Positions 45,158 to 53,540 of a stretch of 64,000 nt of DNA are shown piece by piece. Each line of letters opens with the position of its first letter. The stretch's first letter is position 1. The stretch comes from a virus: positions 1 to 64,000 of the IMG/VR virus record IMGVR_UViG_3300002144_000089; one strand, written 5' to 3'. The notes under the pieces are model-generated. The model did not search any database, was not told the origin of the DNA, and saw only the letters and a program-made list of their open reading frames with translations. Position numbers and translations under genes: made by a program.

Positions 45158-46639
45158 ATGGCATATGCAATAGACAGATATAACAACACACTGTTAACTA
45201 CAGTGGAAGATGGTACAGTTGACCAAACAACTGACCTTAAATTCATCGGTAAAAACTACGCAGGTTACGGCGAAATACAAAATGAAAACTTTTTGTTCTT
45301 GCTTGAAAACTTTAGCGGAGCAAATCAGCCAAGTAGACCAATTAGCGGTCAAGTTTGGTTCGACAGCGGCACAAGTAAATTAAAATTTTATGATGGCGCA
45401 AAGTGGCGCACTACAGGCGGCGCCGAAGTTGGCGCAACAGAGCCAACAGGATTAGCTACTGCTGATTTTTGGTGGGATACCGGTAATGATCAGTTATATG
45501 TGTACAACGGTACAAACTTTGTACTTATAGGGCCACAGAACGCAGGCGAAGGCGTAACCCAAATGCAAAGCCTTGAAGTTCTTGATACTACAAGTGCTAC
45601 AAGAGGATTAATTGCCTCTGTTATTGAAGACGAAACTATATTTGTTATAAGCCCAACGCAATTTGATTTAAATGCAAGCCAAACAGCACTAATTGCACAA
45701 GGATTCGACAGAATTTATAAAGGTATTACACTAAGAAATACTAAATTAGCAACAGCCGGTGTTACTAGTACTACTGATAGATTCCATGGCACTGCAACAA
45801 ATGCTGATAAATTAGGTGGTATTGCTGCTGCAAACTTTGTACAAACTGGTGTAGGTAACACAATATTTACAAGCTCAGTTGAAATACCAGACGATGGTAT
45901 ATTAATTGGCGATTCAAACGATTTCCAACTTATAGTTGATACAAATGGGTTTGATGGAGTTATTCAAAACGTTACTACTAACGGTGTAATTAAGTTTAAA
46001 GTTACTAGCGGCGCAGGCGCATTAACACATGTTGCAACAGTGCAATCAACTGGAATAGTTCCAGCTGCTGATAATACATTTACATTAGGATCTGCTAGTT
46101 TTGGATTTTCAAATGTGTATGCAGCGACCTTTACAGGCGAAGCAACTAAAGCAGCTACATTAAGAGTTGGTAGCGATTTCCGCAGTGCAAGTTCAAGTGC
46201 AACAAACAATACAGTTGCAGTTAGAGATGCAACAGGTAACATTGCTGCAAATCTATTCCAAGGTACTGCAACACAAGCACGTTATGCTGACTTAGCAGAA
46301 AAATATACTACAGCAGAAGAATTAGCACCTGGCACAGCAGTAGCAGTGTGTAAATGCGAAGATCATGAAGTAGAACCTGCAACATCAAGTAATCATTGCA
46401 TTGGAGTTGTTTCAACAAATCCAGCAATTATGATGAATAGTGAAGCTGAAGGGCAATATATAGCACTTAAAGGACGAGTTCCTGTAAGAGTTAAGGGTGC
46501 AGTTGTTAAGGGTCAAGCAATATATGCAATGGCAGACGGCGTAGCCACTACACTTGCAACAACAGCATTAGTTGGAGTTGCTTTAGAAAGTAACAGCGAT
46601 GAGGGTGAAAAATTAGTCGAATGCGTACTTAAGGTATAA
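45158..46639 (+). CDS. Tail fibre 3, with DLAEKY-type C-terminal domain
   Basis: The 493-residue protein has the same head module (LKFIGKNYAGYGEIQNENFL, FLLENFSG, ISGQVWFDS, LKFYDGAKWRTTGG). Its C-terminal 130 residues read ARYADLAEKYTTAEELAPGT, CIGVVSTNPAIMMNSEAEGQ and YIALKGRVPVRVKGAVVKGQ. This DLAE/GVVSTNP/LKGRVPV pattern recurs at the ends of phage fibres and resembles domains grouped with self-cleaving peptidase G2-type chaperones; I cannot tell whether cleavage occurs here. Three cysteines (VCKCEDHEV and NHCIG) might bind metal. It has its own late promoter. Confidence 0.78.
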   Translation: MAYAIDRYNNTLLTTVEDGTVDQTTDLKFIGKNYAGYGEIQNENFLFLLENFSGANQPSRPISGQVWFDSGTSKLKFYDGAKWRTTGGAEVGATEPTGLATADFWWDTGNDQLYVYNGTNFVLIGPQNAGEGVTQMQSLEVLDTTSATRGLIASVIEDETIFVISPTQFDLNASQTALIAQGFDRIYKGITLRNTKLATAGVTSTTDRFHGTATNADKLGGIAAANFVQTGVGNTIFTSSVEIPDDGILIGDSNDFQLIVDTNGFDGVIQNVTTNGVIKFKVTSGAGALTHVATVQSTGIVPAADNTFTLGSASFGFSNVYAATFTGEATKAATLRVGSDFRSASSSATNNTVAVRDATGNIAANLFQGTATQARYADLAEKYTTAEELAPGTAVAVCKCEDHEVEPATSSNHCIGVVSTNPAIMMNSEAEGQYIALKGRVPVRVKGAVVKGQAIYAMADGVATTLATTALVGVALESNSDEGEKLVECVLKV

Positions 46640-46648
46640 GGATCCATC

Positions 46649-47572
46649 ATGGCAGATATTACAGCAGCACGAATTAACAATTTACAATCTAGTATTGCAC
46701 TTATATTAGGCACAGGTTCTGGACAAAACGGTTACGGACAGCCTGTTACTAGTTTACCAGTTAACAACACCGGAGACGTAGTTGAAGCTGCGGATATTAA
46801 CACAATATATGCAGACATTCTTAAAGCAAGAGTTCACCAAGTAGGCGCAGGCGATATTGGCATTGCTGAAGTTGTACAAAATCTTAATACAGTTGCTGAG
46901 GCAACAAGTACATTTGTTAGTAATGCTGGTATCACTAGTATCGACCCAGATGGATTTAAGAAAGGCATTTTAGATTTTGAAGGCCTTATGGCACAAGTCC
47001 AAGCGGATAAAGCAGTAATGCATCCTACACAAGCTGCATTAGAACCTGCAATATCAAGTGCTAGATCTAGTACATGGAATGGTTTGATTTATCACGAAGT
47101 AACTGCTACATTTAGTTCAGCCAACGCCAGACGCTTTTTCTTTAATACAGGCGGCGAAATTAGAATAAGTGCTAATAATACTGGAGCAGTAACTCCTAAA
47201 GGATTAGACTGGAATCAATTATGTTCGCAAGTAGGAACAATTAAATTTAGTGCAGAAACAACAGTTTCAACTACTGGCGGTGGCTCGTCGATTGGCAATT
47301 ACGATTTAACAAGTGCGTATCAAGATATATACACAAAAGTAGGCAGCGGTACATATAGTGCAGTATACGCTGGTAATATTTATACTGTTAAAGCACGTTC
47401 TGATATTGATACACGTATTATTTTTAGAATTGAATTTAACGATGTAGTATTTGACAACAATATTGATAATAACGTTGACGGTAGACTTGAAAGTATAATA
47501 CAACATTATCGTGCAAATAGCGGAGTTACAGTAGCTGCTCCGTCATATTTTAATACACACACATTGGCATAA
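46649..47572 (+). CDS. Adhesin-type tail protein A
   Basis: The 307-residue protein begins ITAARINNLQSSIALILGTG, with a conserved HQVGA motif, then WNGLIYHEVTATFSSANARR, FFFNTGGEIRISANNTGAV and SSIGNYDLTSAYQDIYTKVG. All these blocks recur in the same order in the next gene, so the two are paralogues. It appears to be a pure beta-rich structural protein without enzyme motifs and probably decorates or tips a fibre. It starts 9 bases after fibre 3 behind AAGGATC. Confidence 0.65.
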   Translation: MADITAARINNLQSSIALILGTGSGQNGYGQPVTSLPVNNTGDVVEAADINTIYADILKARVHQVGAGDIGIAEVVQNLNTVAEATSTFVSNAGITSIDPDGFKKGILDFEGLMAQVQADKAVMHPTQAALEPAISSARSSTWNGLIYHEVTATFSSANARRFFFNTGGEIRISANNTGAVTPKGLDWNQLCSQVGTIKFSAETTVSTTGGGSSIGNYDLTSAYQDIYTKVGSGTYSAVYAGNIYTVKARSDIDTRIIFRIEFNDVVFDNNIDNNVDGRLESIIQHYRANSGVTVAAPSYFNTHTLA

Positions 47573-47602
47573 TCAGACTCTTTTGTATATAGAATATTTT
47601 TA

Positions 47603-47610
47603 AATAAATA
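47603..47610 (+). promoter_or_regulatory. T4-type late promoter (AATAAATA)
   Basis: AATAAATA lies 25 bases before the ATG of the adhesin B gene. Confidence 0.6.
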
Positions 47611-47634
47611 CTTTGATAATAAAAGAGATGATGA

Positions 47635-49872
47635 ATGCCAACAACAATACTAGCAAGTAGATATAATACACTTCGTAATCAAGTAAATTTAGTACTTGGT
47701 ACTTCTGCTGATATTAGTGCTACTTATGGCTACGGCCAACCTTTTAGCACAAGCAGTGTAGTTGGTACACGAACAGCACCGACTGTAGCAGATGCAGATA
47801 AAATATCTGCACAAGATTACGAAGATTTATATATTGATTTAATTAGGACACGTTCACATCAAGTTGGCGCATCGGTTGCAATTGATGAATTTGTAATCGG
47901 CGATTACGAGGTTAATACTGCAACTGCTGATAAAATTGAAGAAGCATATATTTTAGGATTAGAATCTTTAGCAACTAGTATTGCTACTGATAGATTAACT
48001 GTTGCTCCTGCTAACTTAACTATAGCTAGTTTACCAGCAGCAAGCAGCACTCGTCCTGCAAGCGCAGGTACATGGAACGGAACACTTAGTCATATTTTTA
48101 CTGTAACATTTCCGTCTGTTGTTGCTAGGAGACATTTTTTTAACGCTGGCGGTGAAATTCGATTTAGTGCGTCAGTTGATTATACAGGAAGTCAAGCTAA
48201 AACAGTAGATTGGCAATCAATTTTAAGCATCATGGGAACAACTAGTTTCAAAGCAGAATCAACAGTTAATAATGTAGGAATTGGCTCTGGATCTAGTATA
48301 GGCAATTATGATCTTAATTCGACATATCAATTAGTTTATTCTACAACCGGCGGCGCAGCCTATTCTCGCAATAGTTATAATATATATGCTACTAATGAAA
48401 CAACATTAGATGGTACATCTGCTATAAAATTTAAAGTAGAGTTTACAGACGGACTTCCTAATGATCTTACTTTTGGTATTGATGAAGCAGTATTTGGTAC
48501 ATTTAATAGTATTATATCAACAGCAACTCCTAGCAGTCAAATATCTATTAACGGAACAGTGCATGATGCAGTTATTATTGATTCTCCGCCAGTAGGAGCA
48601 ACCATAAGAACATTATCAGGTGTTCTTACACCGAGTTATAATATTAGCGGACCTGCAAACGTTAACGAAGGTGCAAGTTCAGCATTTACAATTACAACCA
48701 CTAATGTTTCAAACTCTACAACGGTATATTGGTCAACAAATGCAGTATCCGGCGGCCAGCCAACTGGCACAGATTTTACCGATGGAGTAACATCTGGTAC
48801 AGTTACTATTAATAACAACACCGGTACAATTGCACGAACACTTAGCAATGACTTGACAACAGAAGGAGTTGAAAGTTTTTCAATTAGCTTACGGTCGGGC
48901 TCAGTTTCTGGAACAATACTAGCAACTAGCGGCATTGTTGCTATTGGTGATACTAGCACAACACCGGCAGCGTCACCTCCTCCCCCAGATCCGAGTCCGC
49001 CTCCGGGTCCAACTCCTACAGAATTTACTTTCTCAGTCAGTCCTGCTTCTGACATGAACTTTAATATACCGATATCTCAAGGCACTGTTAGCTATGCATA
49101 TACAGTAACTTGCAGCAGTGGAAGCGGATCGATCACAGTTCAAGAAATAAGTAGACCTAGTCAGTGGAATGTATACGTAGACGGAGTAAGTAGTCCAGGA
49201 GCATCAACTACTTTCTCAATGAGCGCCGGCCAGAGTCGTTCGGTTATCCTTGGCATAGAACCATTAACTGTTGGCACAGGCACTGGCGGATTTGCCTTTT
49301 TAAAAGCTGAAGGTGACGGCCAGCGGTTTGATAGAAGTTGGTCAGGAACTGCAAGGCCGGCAGAACCGAGTATTAGCTTTACTCCGAGCTCTGGATATAT
49401 CAATGATACAACTTATACACTATCATGGGATGATGCTGATGCAGGAGCAAGGACAGTTACACTAAATTCTCCTGAAGGACCGACATATAATACTACTGAT
49501 CCTAGCGGGTCTACATCAAGCACATTGGGTATAGTCGGTACATGGAGTGCAACAATTGATACTAGTGGCGGAAGCGCATCTGCATCAGTAACCGTAAGTT
49601 CTCCTCCTCCGCCTCCTCCTGTAATACCGGCACCTAGTATTAGCTTTACACCGAGCTCTGGAACTATTAATAGTACCGTATATACTATATCTTGGAATGC
49701 TAATGGAGCATCATCAACAAGTGTAGTTATTACAGGGCCAGATGGCGGAACTATTCCTTTCAGCGAACCTTCTGGTAGTATATCAAGTACATTGGGTATA
49801 GTTGGTACATGGAGTGCTAGTATATCAACCGCCGGCGGATCAGCAAGCGATAGTGTTCAAGTAAATCCATAA
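47635..49872 (+). CDS. Adhesin-type tail protein B with Calx-beta-like and duplicated Ig-like domains
   Basis: The 745-residue protein repeats the layout of its neighbour in residues 1-310 (ILASRYNTLRNQVNLVLGTS; RSHQVGA; WNGTLSHIFTVTFPSVVARR; FNAGGEIRFSASVDYTG). It then adds a Calx-beta-like domain (YNISGPANVNEGASSAFTIT; FTDGVTSGTVTINNNTGTIA; LTTEGVESFSISLRSGSVSG), a proline-rich hinge (PPPPDPSPPPGPTP), an unknown beta domain, and two nearly identical Ig-like domains of 89 residues joined by SPPPPPPVIPAP. Such modules bind cell-surface carbohydrate or protein. It is the last structural gene before the accessory island. Confidence 0.75.
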   Translation: MPTTILASRYNTLRNQVNLVLGTSADISATYGYGQPFSTSSVVGTRTAPTVADADKISAQDYEDLYIDLIRTRSHQVGASVAIDEFVIGDYEVNTATADKIEEAYILGLESLATSIATDRLTVAPANLTIASLPAASSTRPASAGTWNGTLSHIFTVTFPSVVARRHFFNAGGEIRFSASVDYTGSQAKTVDWQSILSIMGTTSFKAESTVNNVGIGSGSSIGNYDLNSTYQLVYSTTGGAAYSRNSYNIYATNETTLDGTSAIKFKVEFTDGLPNDLTFGIDEAVFGTFNSIISTATPSSQISINGTVHDAVIIDSPPVGATIRTLSGVLTPSYNISGPANVNEGASSAFTITTTNVSNSTTVYWSTNAVSGGQPTGTDFTDGVTSGTVTINNNTGTIARTLSNDLTTEGVESFSISLRSGSVSGTILATSGIVAIGDTSTTPAASPPPPDPSPPPGPTPTEFTFSVSPASDMNFNIPISQGTVSYAYTVTCSSGSGSITVQEISRPSQWNVYVDGVSSPGASTTFSMSAGQSRSVILGIEPLTVGTGTGGFAFLKAEGDGQRFDRSWSGTARPAEPSISFTPSSGYINDTTYTLSWDDADAGARTVTLNSPEGPTYNTTDPSGSTSSTLGIVGTWSATIDTSGGSASASVTVSSPPPPPPVIPAPSISFTPSSGTINSTVYTISWNANGASSTSVVITGPDGGTIPFSEPSGSISSTLGIVGTWSASISTAGGSASDSVQVNP
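49366..49869 (+). repeat. Tandem duplication of an Ig-like module (267-bp unit)
   Basis: Unit 1 begins at 49366 (PSISFTPSSGYINDTTYTLS), unit 2 at 49633 (PSISFTPSSGTINSTVYTIS). Both contain STLGIVGTWSA followed by GGSAS. The units are 267 bases apart, unit 2 ending just before the stop. The proline linker closes unit 1. Confidence 0.85.
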
Positions 49873-49883
49873 CCATTCTCTTC

Positions 49884-49912
49884 TTGACAAATTGTTAGTT
49901 TCAATATATACT
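49884..49912 (+). promoter_or_regulatory. Host sigma70-type promoter opening the accessory island
   Basis: TTGACA (49884-49889), 17 bases, TATACT (49907-49912). The first ATG is 27 bases downstream behind CTAGGAG. No NATAAATA motif is present in this spacer, in contrast to the structural genes before it. Confidence 0.85.
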
Positions 49913-49938
49913 AGTAATAATAAACTAGGAGTTTAACT

Positions 49939-50289
49939 ATGGATGAACGATTAGAAAAAGCATTGAACTTTTCTAACTACATGCTAACACTTAATAATCA
50001 AAAAAGATTGATAGCAGAAAAATATCAAGAAGAACTAATTTATTTTTACAACGGGTCTCAGTTTAGTGTTACACGAGAATTAATTACATTTGTAAACTTA
50101 ATGATAACTGCTGATCAAGACGATATTGTTATAACTGATGACAATAGTATTCCGTGTTTTATTGAAAATTTGTCAGAATTTTACGATGAAATTGTAAGTG
50201 TATACATGCTGGCATCTAATAGATATCATGCAGAATATTCAAAATTAAAAGCAAACCGTAGCGTAGAGAAATTAGTTGATTATGAGTAA
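49939..50289 (+). CDS. Conserved hypothetical protein, first gene of the island
   Basis: The 116-residue acidic, helical protein (MDERLEKALNFSNYMLTLNN, QKRLIAEKYQEELIYFYNGS, ending KANRSVEKLVDYE) resembles an unnamed protein I recall from T4-like marine phages. It has no catalytic motif. Being first behind the sigma70 promoter, it is expected to be made early. Its last 8 bases overlap the next start. Confidence 0.6.
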   Translation: MDERLEKALNFSNYMLTLNNQKRLIAEKYQEELIYFYNGSQFSVTRELITFVNLMITADQDDIVITDDNSIPCFIENLSEFYDEIVSVYMLASNRYHAEYSKLKANRSVEKLVDYE

Positions 50290-51133
50290 AGGTGCATTTT
50301 TAATTGCACGAAATAACGGCCATATTGACTATGTAAAACAGGCAGTATTTCTTGCAAGGCGAATAAAAAAATATTTAGACGTTCCTGTAACTATTGCTAC
50401 TGACAGTGTTGATTATTTAGAATCAACTTTTGGTGTAGCAGATTTTGATAGAGTCATTAGGCTAGAAAATACGCAAGATAGTAATTTACGTTATTATTTT
50501 GACGGTACTTTATCTAAACAAACAGCTAGTTTTAAAAATAACAACCGTGCAAGTGTTTATGATCTTTCTCCGTACGACGAAACACTGTTATTAGATACCG
50601 ATTATATTATTTCAAACGAGTTATTAAAGTCAACTTTTGACTCAACATTTGACTTTATGTTATATAAGAAATCTAGTGACGTTGCAAACGTGCGCGACAA
50701 AAGAGAATTTGATAAAGTAAGCAACACTGGGGTTGATTTTTATTGGGCTACTGTTGTATTTTTTAGAAAAACAGAAACTAATAAAATATTCTTTGACCTT
50801 GTTGCGCATATAGAACAAGAATGGAATCATTATAGACGAGTTTACCAAATAACTTCTAGTTTATTTAGAAACGACTATGCTTTTAGTATTGCAATTCATA
50901 TAATGAATGGGTTTGTACCTGGAGATTTTGCACAGCAATTGCCAGGTAGTATGATGTATACCACTGATAAAGATGTATTATGGCAGCTTAATGACGACGA
51001 AATGATGTTTTTAGTAGAAAAGAAAGAATACTTAGGCGAATATACTGCACTAAAGACGTCAGGACAAACTATTCATGTTATGAATAAATCTAGTCTCAAT
51101 AGAATAATTGATCAGGAGTTTGCAAATGACTAA
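50282..51133 (+). CDS. GT-A-type glycosyltransferase-like protein 1
   Basis: I take the ATG at 50282 rather than the in-frame TTG at 50276 because it gives MSKGAFLIARNNGHIDYVKQ, parallel to the next gene's MTKGIVVLAQNNTTDNYVEQ. The 283-residue product has a Rossmann-like start, IKKYLDVPVTIATDS, and a DxD motif (D105-T-D107 in ETLLLDTDYII) where nucleotide-sugar transferases bind Mn2+ and the sugar donor. A later part (HIEQEWNHYRRVYQITSSLF; YAFSIAIHIMNGF) fits the acceptor side of GT-A enzymes of the glycogenin/GT8 type. Donor and acceptor are unknown. Similar to the next gene in order of motifs, so probably an old duplication. Confidence 0.6.
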   Translation: MSKGAFLIARNNGHIDYVKQAVFLARRIKKYLDVPVTIATDSVDYLESTFGVADFDRVIRLENTQDSNLRYYFDGTLSKQTASFKNNNRASVYDLSPYDETLLLDTDYIISNELLKSTFDSTFDFMLYKKSSDVANVRDKREFDKVSNTGVDFYWATVVFFRKTETNKIFFDLVAHIEQEWNHYRRVYQITSSLFRNDYAFSIAIHIMNGFVPGDFAQQLPGSMMYTTDKDVLWQLNDDEMMFLVEKKEYLGEYTALKTSGQTIHVMNKSSLNRIIDQEFAND

Positions 51134-51968
51134 AGGAATTGTAGTTCTTGCACAAAATAACACAACTGACAATTATGTAGAACAGGCGTGTTTATTGGCA
51201 ATGAGTTTGAAGCTGCACAACACCGTTCCTATTAGTATAGTTACTAATGATATAGTGCCGGACGAATATTGTCATTTGTTTGATCAGATTATTCCTATTC
51301 CGTGGGGTGATTCTGCAGCCTCATCAGATTGGAAAATTGAAAATAGATGGAAGTTGTATTATGCTACTCCATATAGAGAAACAATTATAATGGATACTGA
51401 TATGTTAGTGTTACAAAACATTGACACTTGGTGGGATTTCTTATCAAAATACGAACTATTTTTTACAAGTAAGGTTTTAACTTATAGAGGCACGCCTGCT
51501 AATACTAGTTACTATAGAAGAACGTTTATTGATAATAATTTACCAAATTTATTCAGCGGATTACATTATTTTAAGAAGTGCGATTTTGCACATAAGTTTT
51601 ATAACTTGTTAGATATAGTAGTAAAAAACTGGAAACCGTTTTATGAACAACATCTAGAAGCAACGCATCGACCTAAACATATGAGCATTGATGTGTGCGC
51701 AGCAATTGTTACACGTATATTAGATTGCGAATCTAAAATTACAAACACAGTGGTTACGTACCCTAGTTTTACTCATATGAAACCGCATTGTCAAGACTGG
51801 CACGAAGTTTACATTAATTGGCAAGATCAAATTGGAGTTTATATTTCAAAAGACGGAAGTTTAAAAATTGGAAATTATGCACAAACAGGAATTTTACATT
51901 ATACTGAAAACGACTTTTTGACAAAGACTCCTGTTGTAGAAATATATAGGAGTTTGTTAAATGTCTAA
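51126..51968 (+). CDS. GT-A-type glycosyltransferase-like protein 2
   Basis: The ATG at 51126 is preferred over the upstream TTG at 51108 because it follows CAGGAG and restores the 8-base overlap seen elsewhere in the operon. The 280-residue product has MSLKLHNTVPISIVTNDIVP, a DxD at D90-T-D92 (ETIIMDTDMLVLQNID), and NLFSGLHYFKKCDFAHKFYN. It is a paralogue of the preceding protein. Histidine-rich segments near the C-terminus (FTHMKPHCQDWHEVYINWQD) recall the metal-binding histidine of retaining GT8 enzymes. Sugar and acceptor unknown. Confidence 0.6.
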   Translation: MTKGIVVLAQNNTTDNYVEQACLLAMSLKLHNTVPISIVTNDIVPDEYCHLFDQIIPIPWGDSAASSDWKIENRWKLYYATPYRETIIMDTDMLVLQNIDTWWDFLSKYELFFTSKVLTYRGTPANTSYYRRTFIDNNLPNLFSGLHYFKKCDFAHKFYNLLDIVVKNWKPFYEQHLEATHRPKHMSIDVCAAIVTRILDCESKITNTVVTYPSFTHMKPHCQDWHEVYINWQDQIGVYISKDGSLKIGNYAQTGILHYTENDFLTKTPVVEIYRSLLNV

Positions 51969-52626
51969 TCTACACGATTTAATTAAAAATTTGCAAGTTG
52001 GTGTAATTAGTACTAATTCATATGTATACTACGATAAAGACTCTGGCAAAATACATAAGATTAGCTCAACAAATACACCTGATGAGAATTTTGAAATTGT
52101 TGCAATCCCAAATAAAGAAGTAAATCCTATTCTTACAGGAGAAAAGCGTATAGACGAGTTTGTTATATTTTATGATGTTAGTTTAAAACAAATACGTCTA
52201 AAGCCTGTTACCTTTACTGGAATCCAATATACTGCATCTAATACATGTTATCAGTTACCTATTACAAATTCTGTTCTGTGTCACCAACTGCCTGTTGTTA
52301 GCACTAACAAGAATTCTGCTATTGACGATAATGATATTGTTGTGCAACAAGATATTGTTAAAAAACAATGGAATATTTTAATTAACCCGCATACTAAGAA
52401 CTTCTTAATTAAAAATACTCACGGCTATGATGAGACATTAAATTTTAGTGTTACATCAAAGCACGATCCAAATATATTTTATAGAAGTTTAGAATGCACA
52501 GTAGGAGATTTATTGTCTGACGATATTACAAGTATACCGTTCAAATATGAAACAGAAAGTAGTGTAGATGACGTAAGTATATATACAGCAAAATACTTTG
52601 ACAACTATGTACACGAGGTTATTTAA
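51961..52626 (+). CDS. Unknown 221-residue protein
   Basis: The product starts MSNLHDLIKNLQVGVISTNS and is rich in beta-strand-forming residues: YVYYDKDSGKIHKISSTNTP, FEIVAIPNKEVNPILTGEKR, IDEFVIFYDVSLKQIRLKPV, and later NILINPHTKNFLIKNT and DPNIFYRSLECTVGDLLSD. I recognise no domain, signal peptide or membrane segment. It may be two repeats of a small beta-sandwich. It sits between the two pairs of glycosyltransferase-like genes with an 8-base overlap upstream and a one-base overlap downstream, so it is probably part of the same pathway. Confidence 0.6.
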   Translation: MSNLHDLIKNLQVGVISTNSYVYYDKDSGKIHKISSTNTPDENFEIVAIPNKEVNPILTGEKRIDEFVIFYDVSLKQIRLKPVTFTGIQYTASNTCYQLPITNSVLCHQLPVVSTNKNSAIDDNDIVVQQDIVKKQWNILINPHTKNFLIKNTHGYDETLNFSVTSKHDPNIFYRSLECTVGDLLSDDITSIPFKYETESSVDDVSIYTAKYFDNYVHEVI

Positions 52627-53540
52627 TGGCAAAATTTAAACCAATCGACTGCGATATCATCTACCTTAGTTACGATGAACCAAACGCAGAAAAAAACTAC
52701 GCAGACTTACTTACTAAAGTGCCGTGGGCAAAACGGGTACACGGCGTAGAAGGTAGTGATGCAGCGCACAAAGCATGTGCTAGACTAAGTGAAACAGATC
52801 GATTTATTACTGTTGACGGTGACAATCGTATTAAGGAAGAGTTTTTAAATCAAGAAATTGATTTTGATGAGCATGCTGATTTAAGCAGTAGTGTAATTAG
52901 TTGGGCTGGAAAAAATGTTATCAATGGATTGATCTACGGCAACGGTGGATTAAAATGTTGGCCTAAAGAATATGTACTCAAAATGAAAACACATGAGAAT
53001 GCTGATCCGAATAATCAACATGCCCAAGTTGATTTTTGTTGGGATACAAAGTATATACAAATGGAAGGCACATACTGCGATGTGCATAACAACTCTACTG
53101 CACAACAAGCATGGCGAGCAGGTTTCCGTGAAGGTGTCAAGATGGCACTGGACCGCGGCTTGCGTGTTACTAAAGAAGAATTTGTAAAACTGCATTGGAA
53201 GAATCTACACAGACTTTATATTTGGCTCATGGTAGGAGCAGATGCAGAAAACGGTAACTGGGCTATACTTGGATCAAGAGCTGGATTATACATGACAATG
53301 TGTACAGACTGGGACTTTGTTAATGTTCGCGATTTTGAATATCTAAATGATTTATGGAAAGTTTCTTTTGAGTCAATTGAAGATGTTGAGTATGAAATAG
53401 AAGAATATGGTATTAAATTAATTGATCAACTGGATATTCCTATTGCTGAAGTGCCGTTAAATGCGCAACAAAGTAAATTCTTTAAAACAATTTACCAAAA
53501 TCCTATGCGCATGTCAAACAAGTTTATGGAAAAAGAATGA
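52626..53540 (+). CDS. Glycosyltransferase-like protein 3 (marine phage family, DGD motif)
   Basis: The 304-residue product begins with CDIIYLSYDEPNAEKNYADL, then PWAKRVHGVEGSDAAHKACA and FITVDGDNRIKEEF, where D64-G-D66 stands in the DxD position. The C-terminal half contains QQAWRAGFREGVKMALDRGL and NGNWAILGSRAGL. This matches a family I recall from T4-like marine phages and shares all these blocks with the gene at 54789. The fold looks GT2-like; activity is unproven. It overlaps the radical SAM gene by 4 bases (ATGA). Confidence 0.6.
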   Translation: MAKFKPIDCDIIYLSYDEPNAEKNYADLLTKVPWAKRVHGVEGSDAAHKACARLSETDRFITVDGDNRIKEEFLNQEIDFDEHADLSSSVISWAGKNVINGLIYGNGGLKCWPKEYVLKMKTHENADPNNQHAQVDFCWDTKYIQMEGTYCDVHNNSTAQQAWRAGFREGVKMALDRGLRVTKEEFVKLHWKNLHRLYIWLMVGADAENGNWAILGSRAGLYMTMCTDWDFVNVRDFEYLNDLWKVSFESIEDVEYEIEEYGIKLIDQLDIPIAEVPLNAQQSKFFKTIYQNPMRMSNKFMEKE

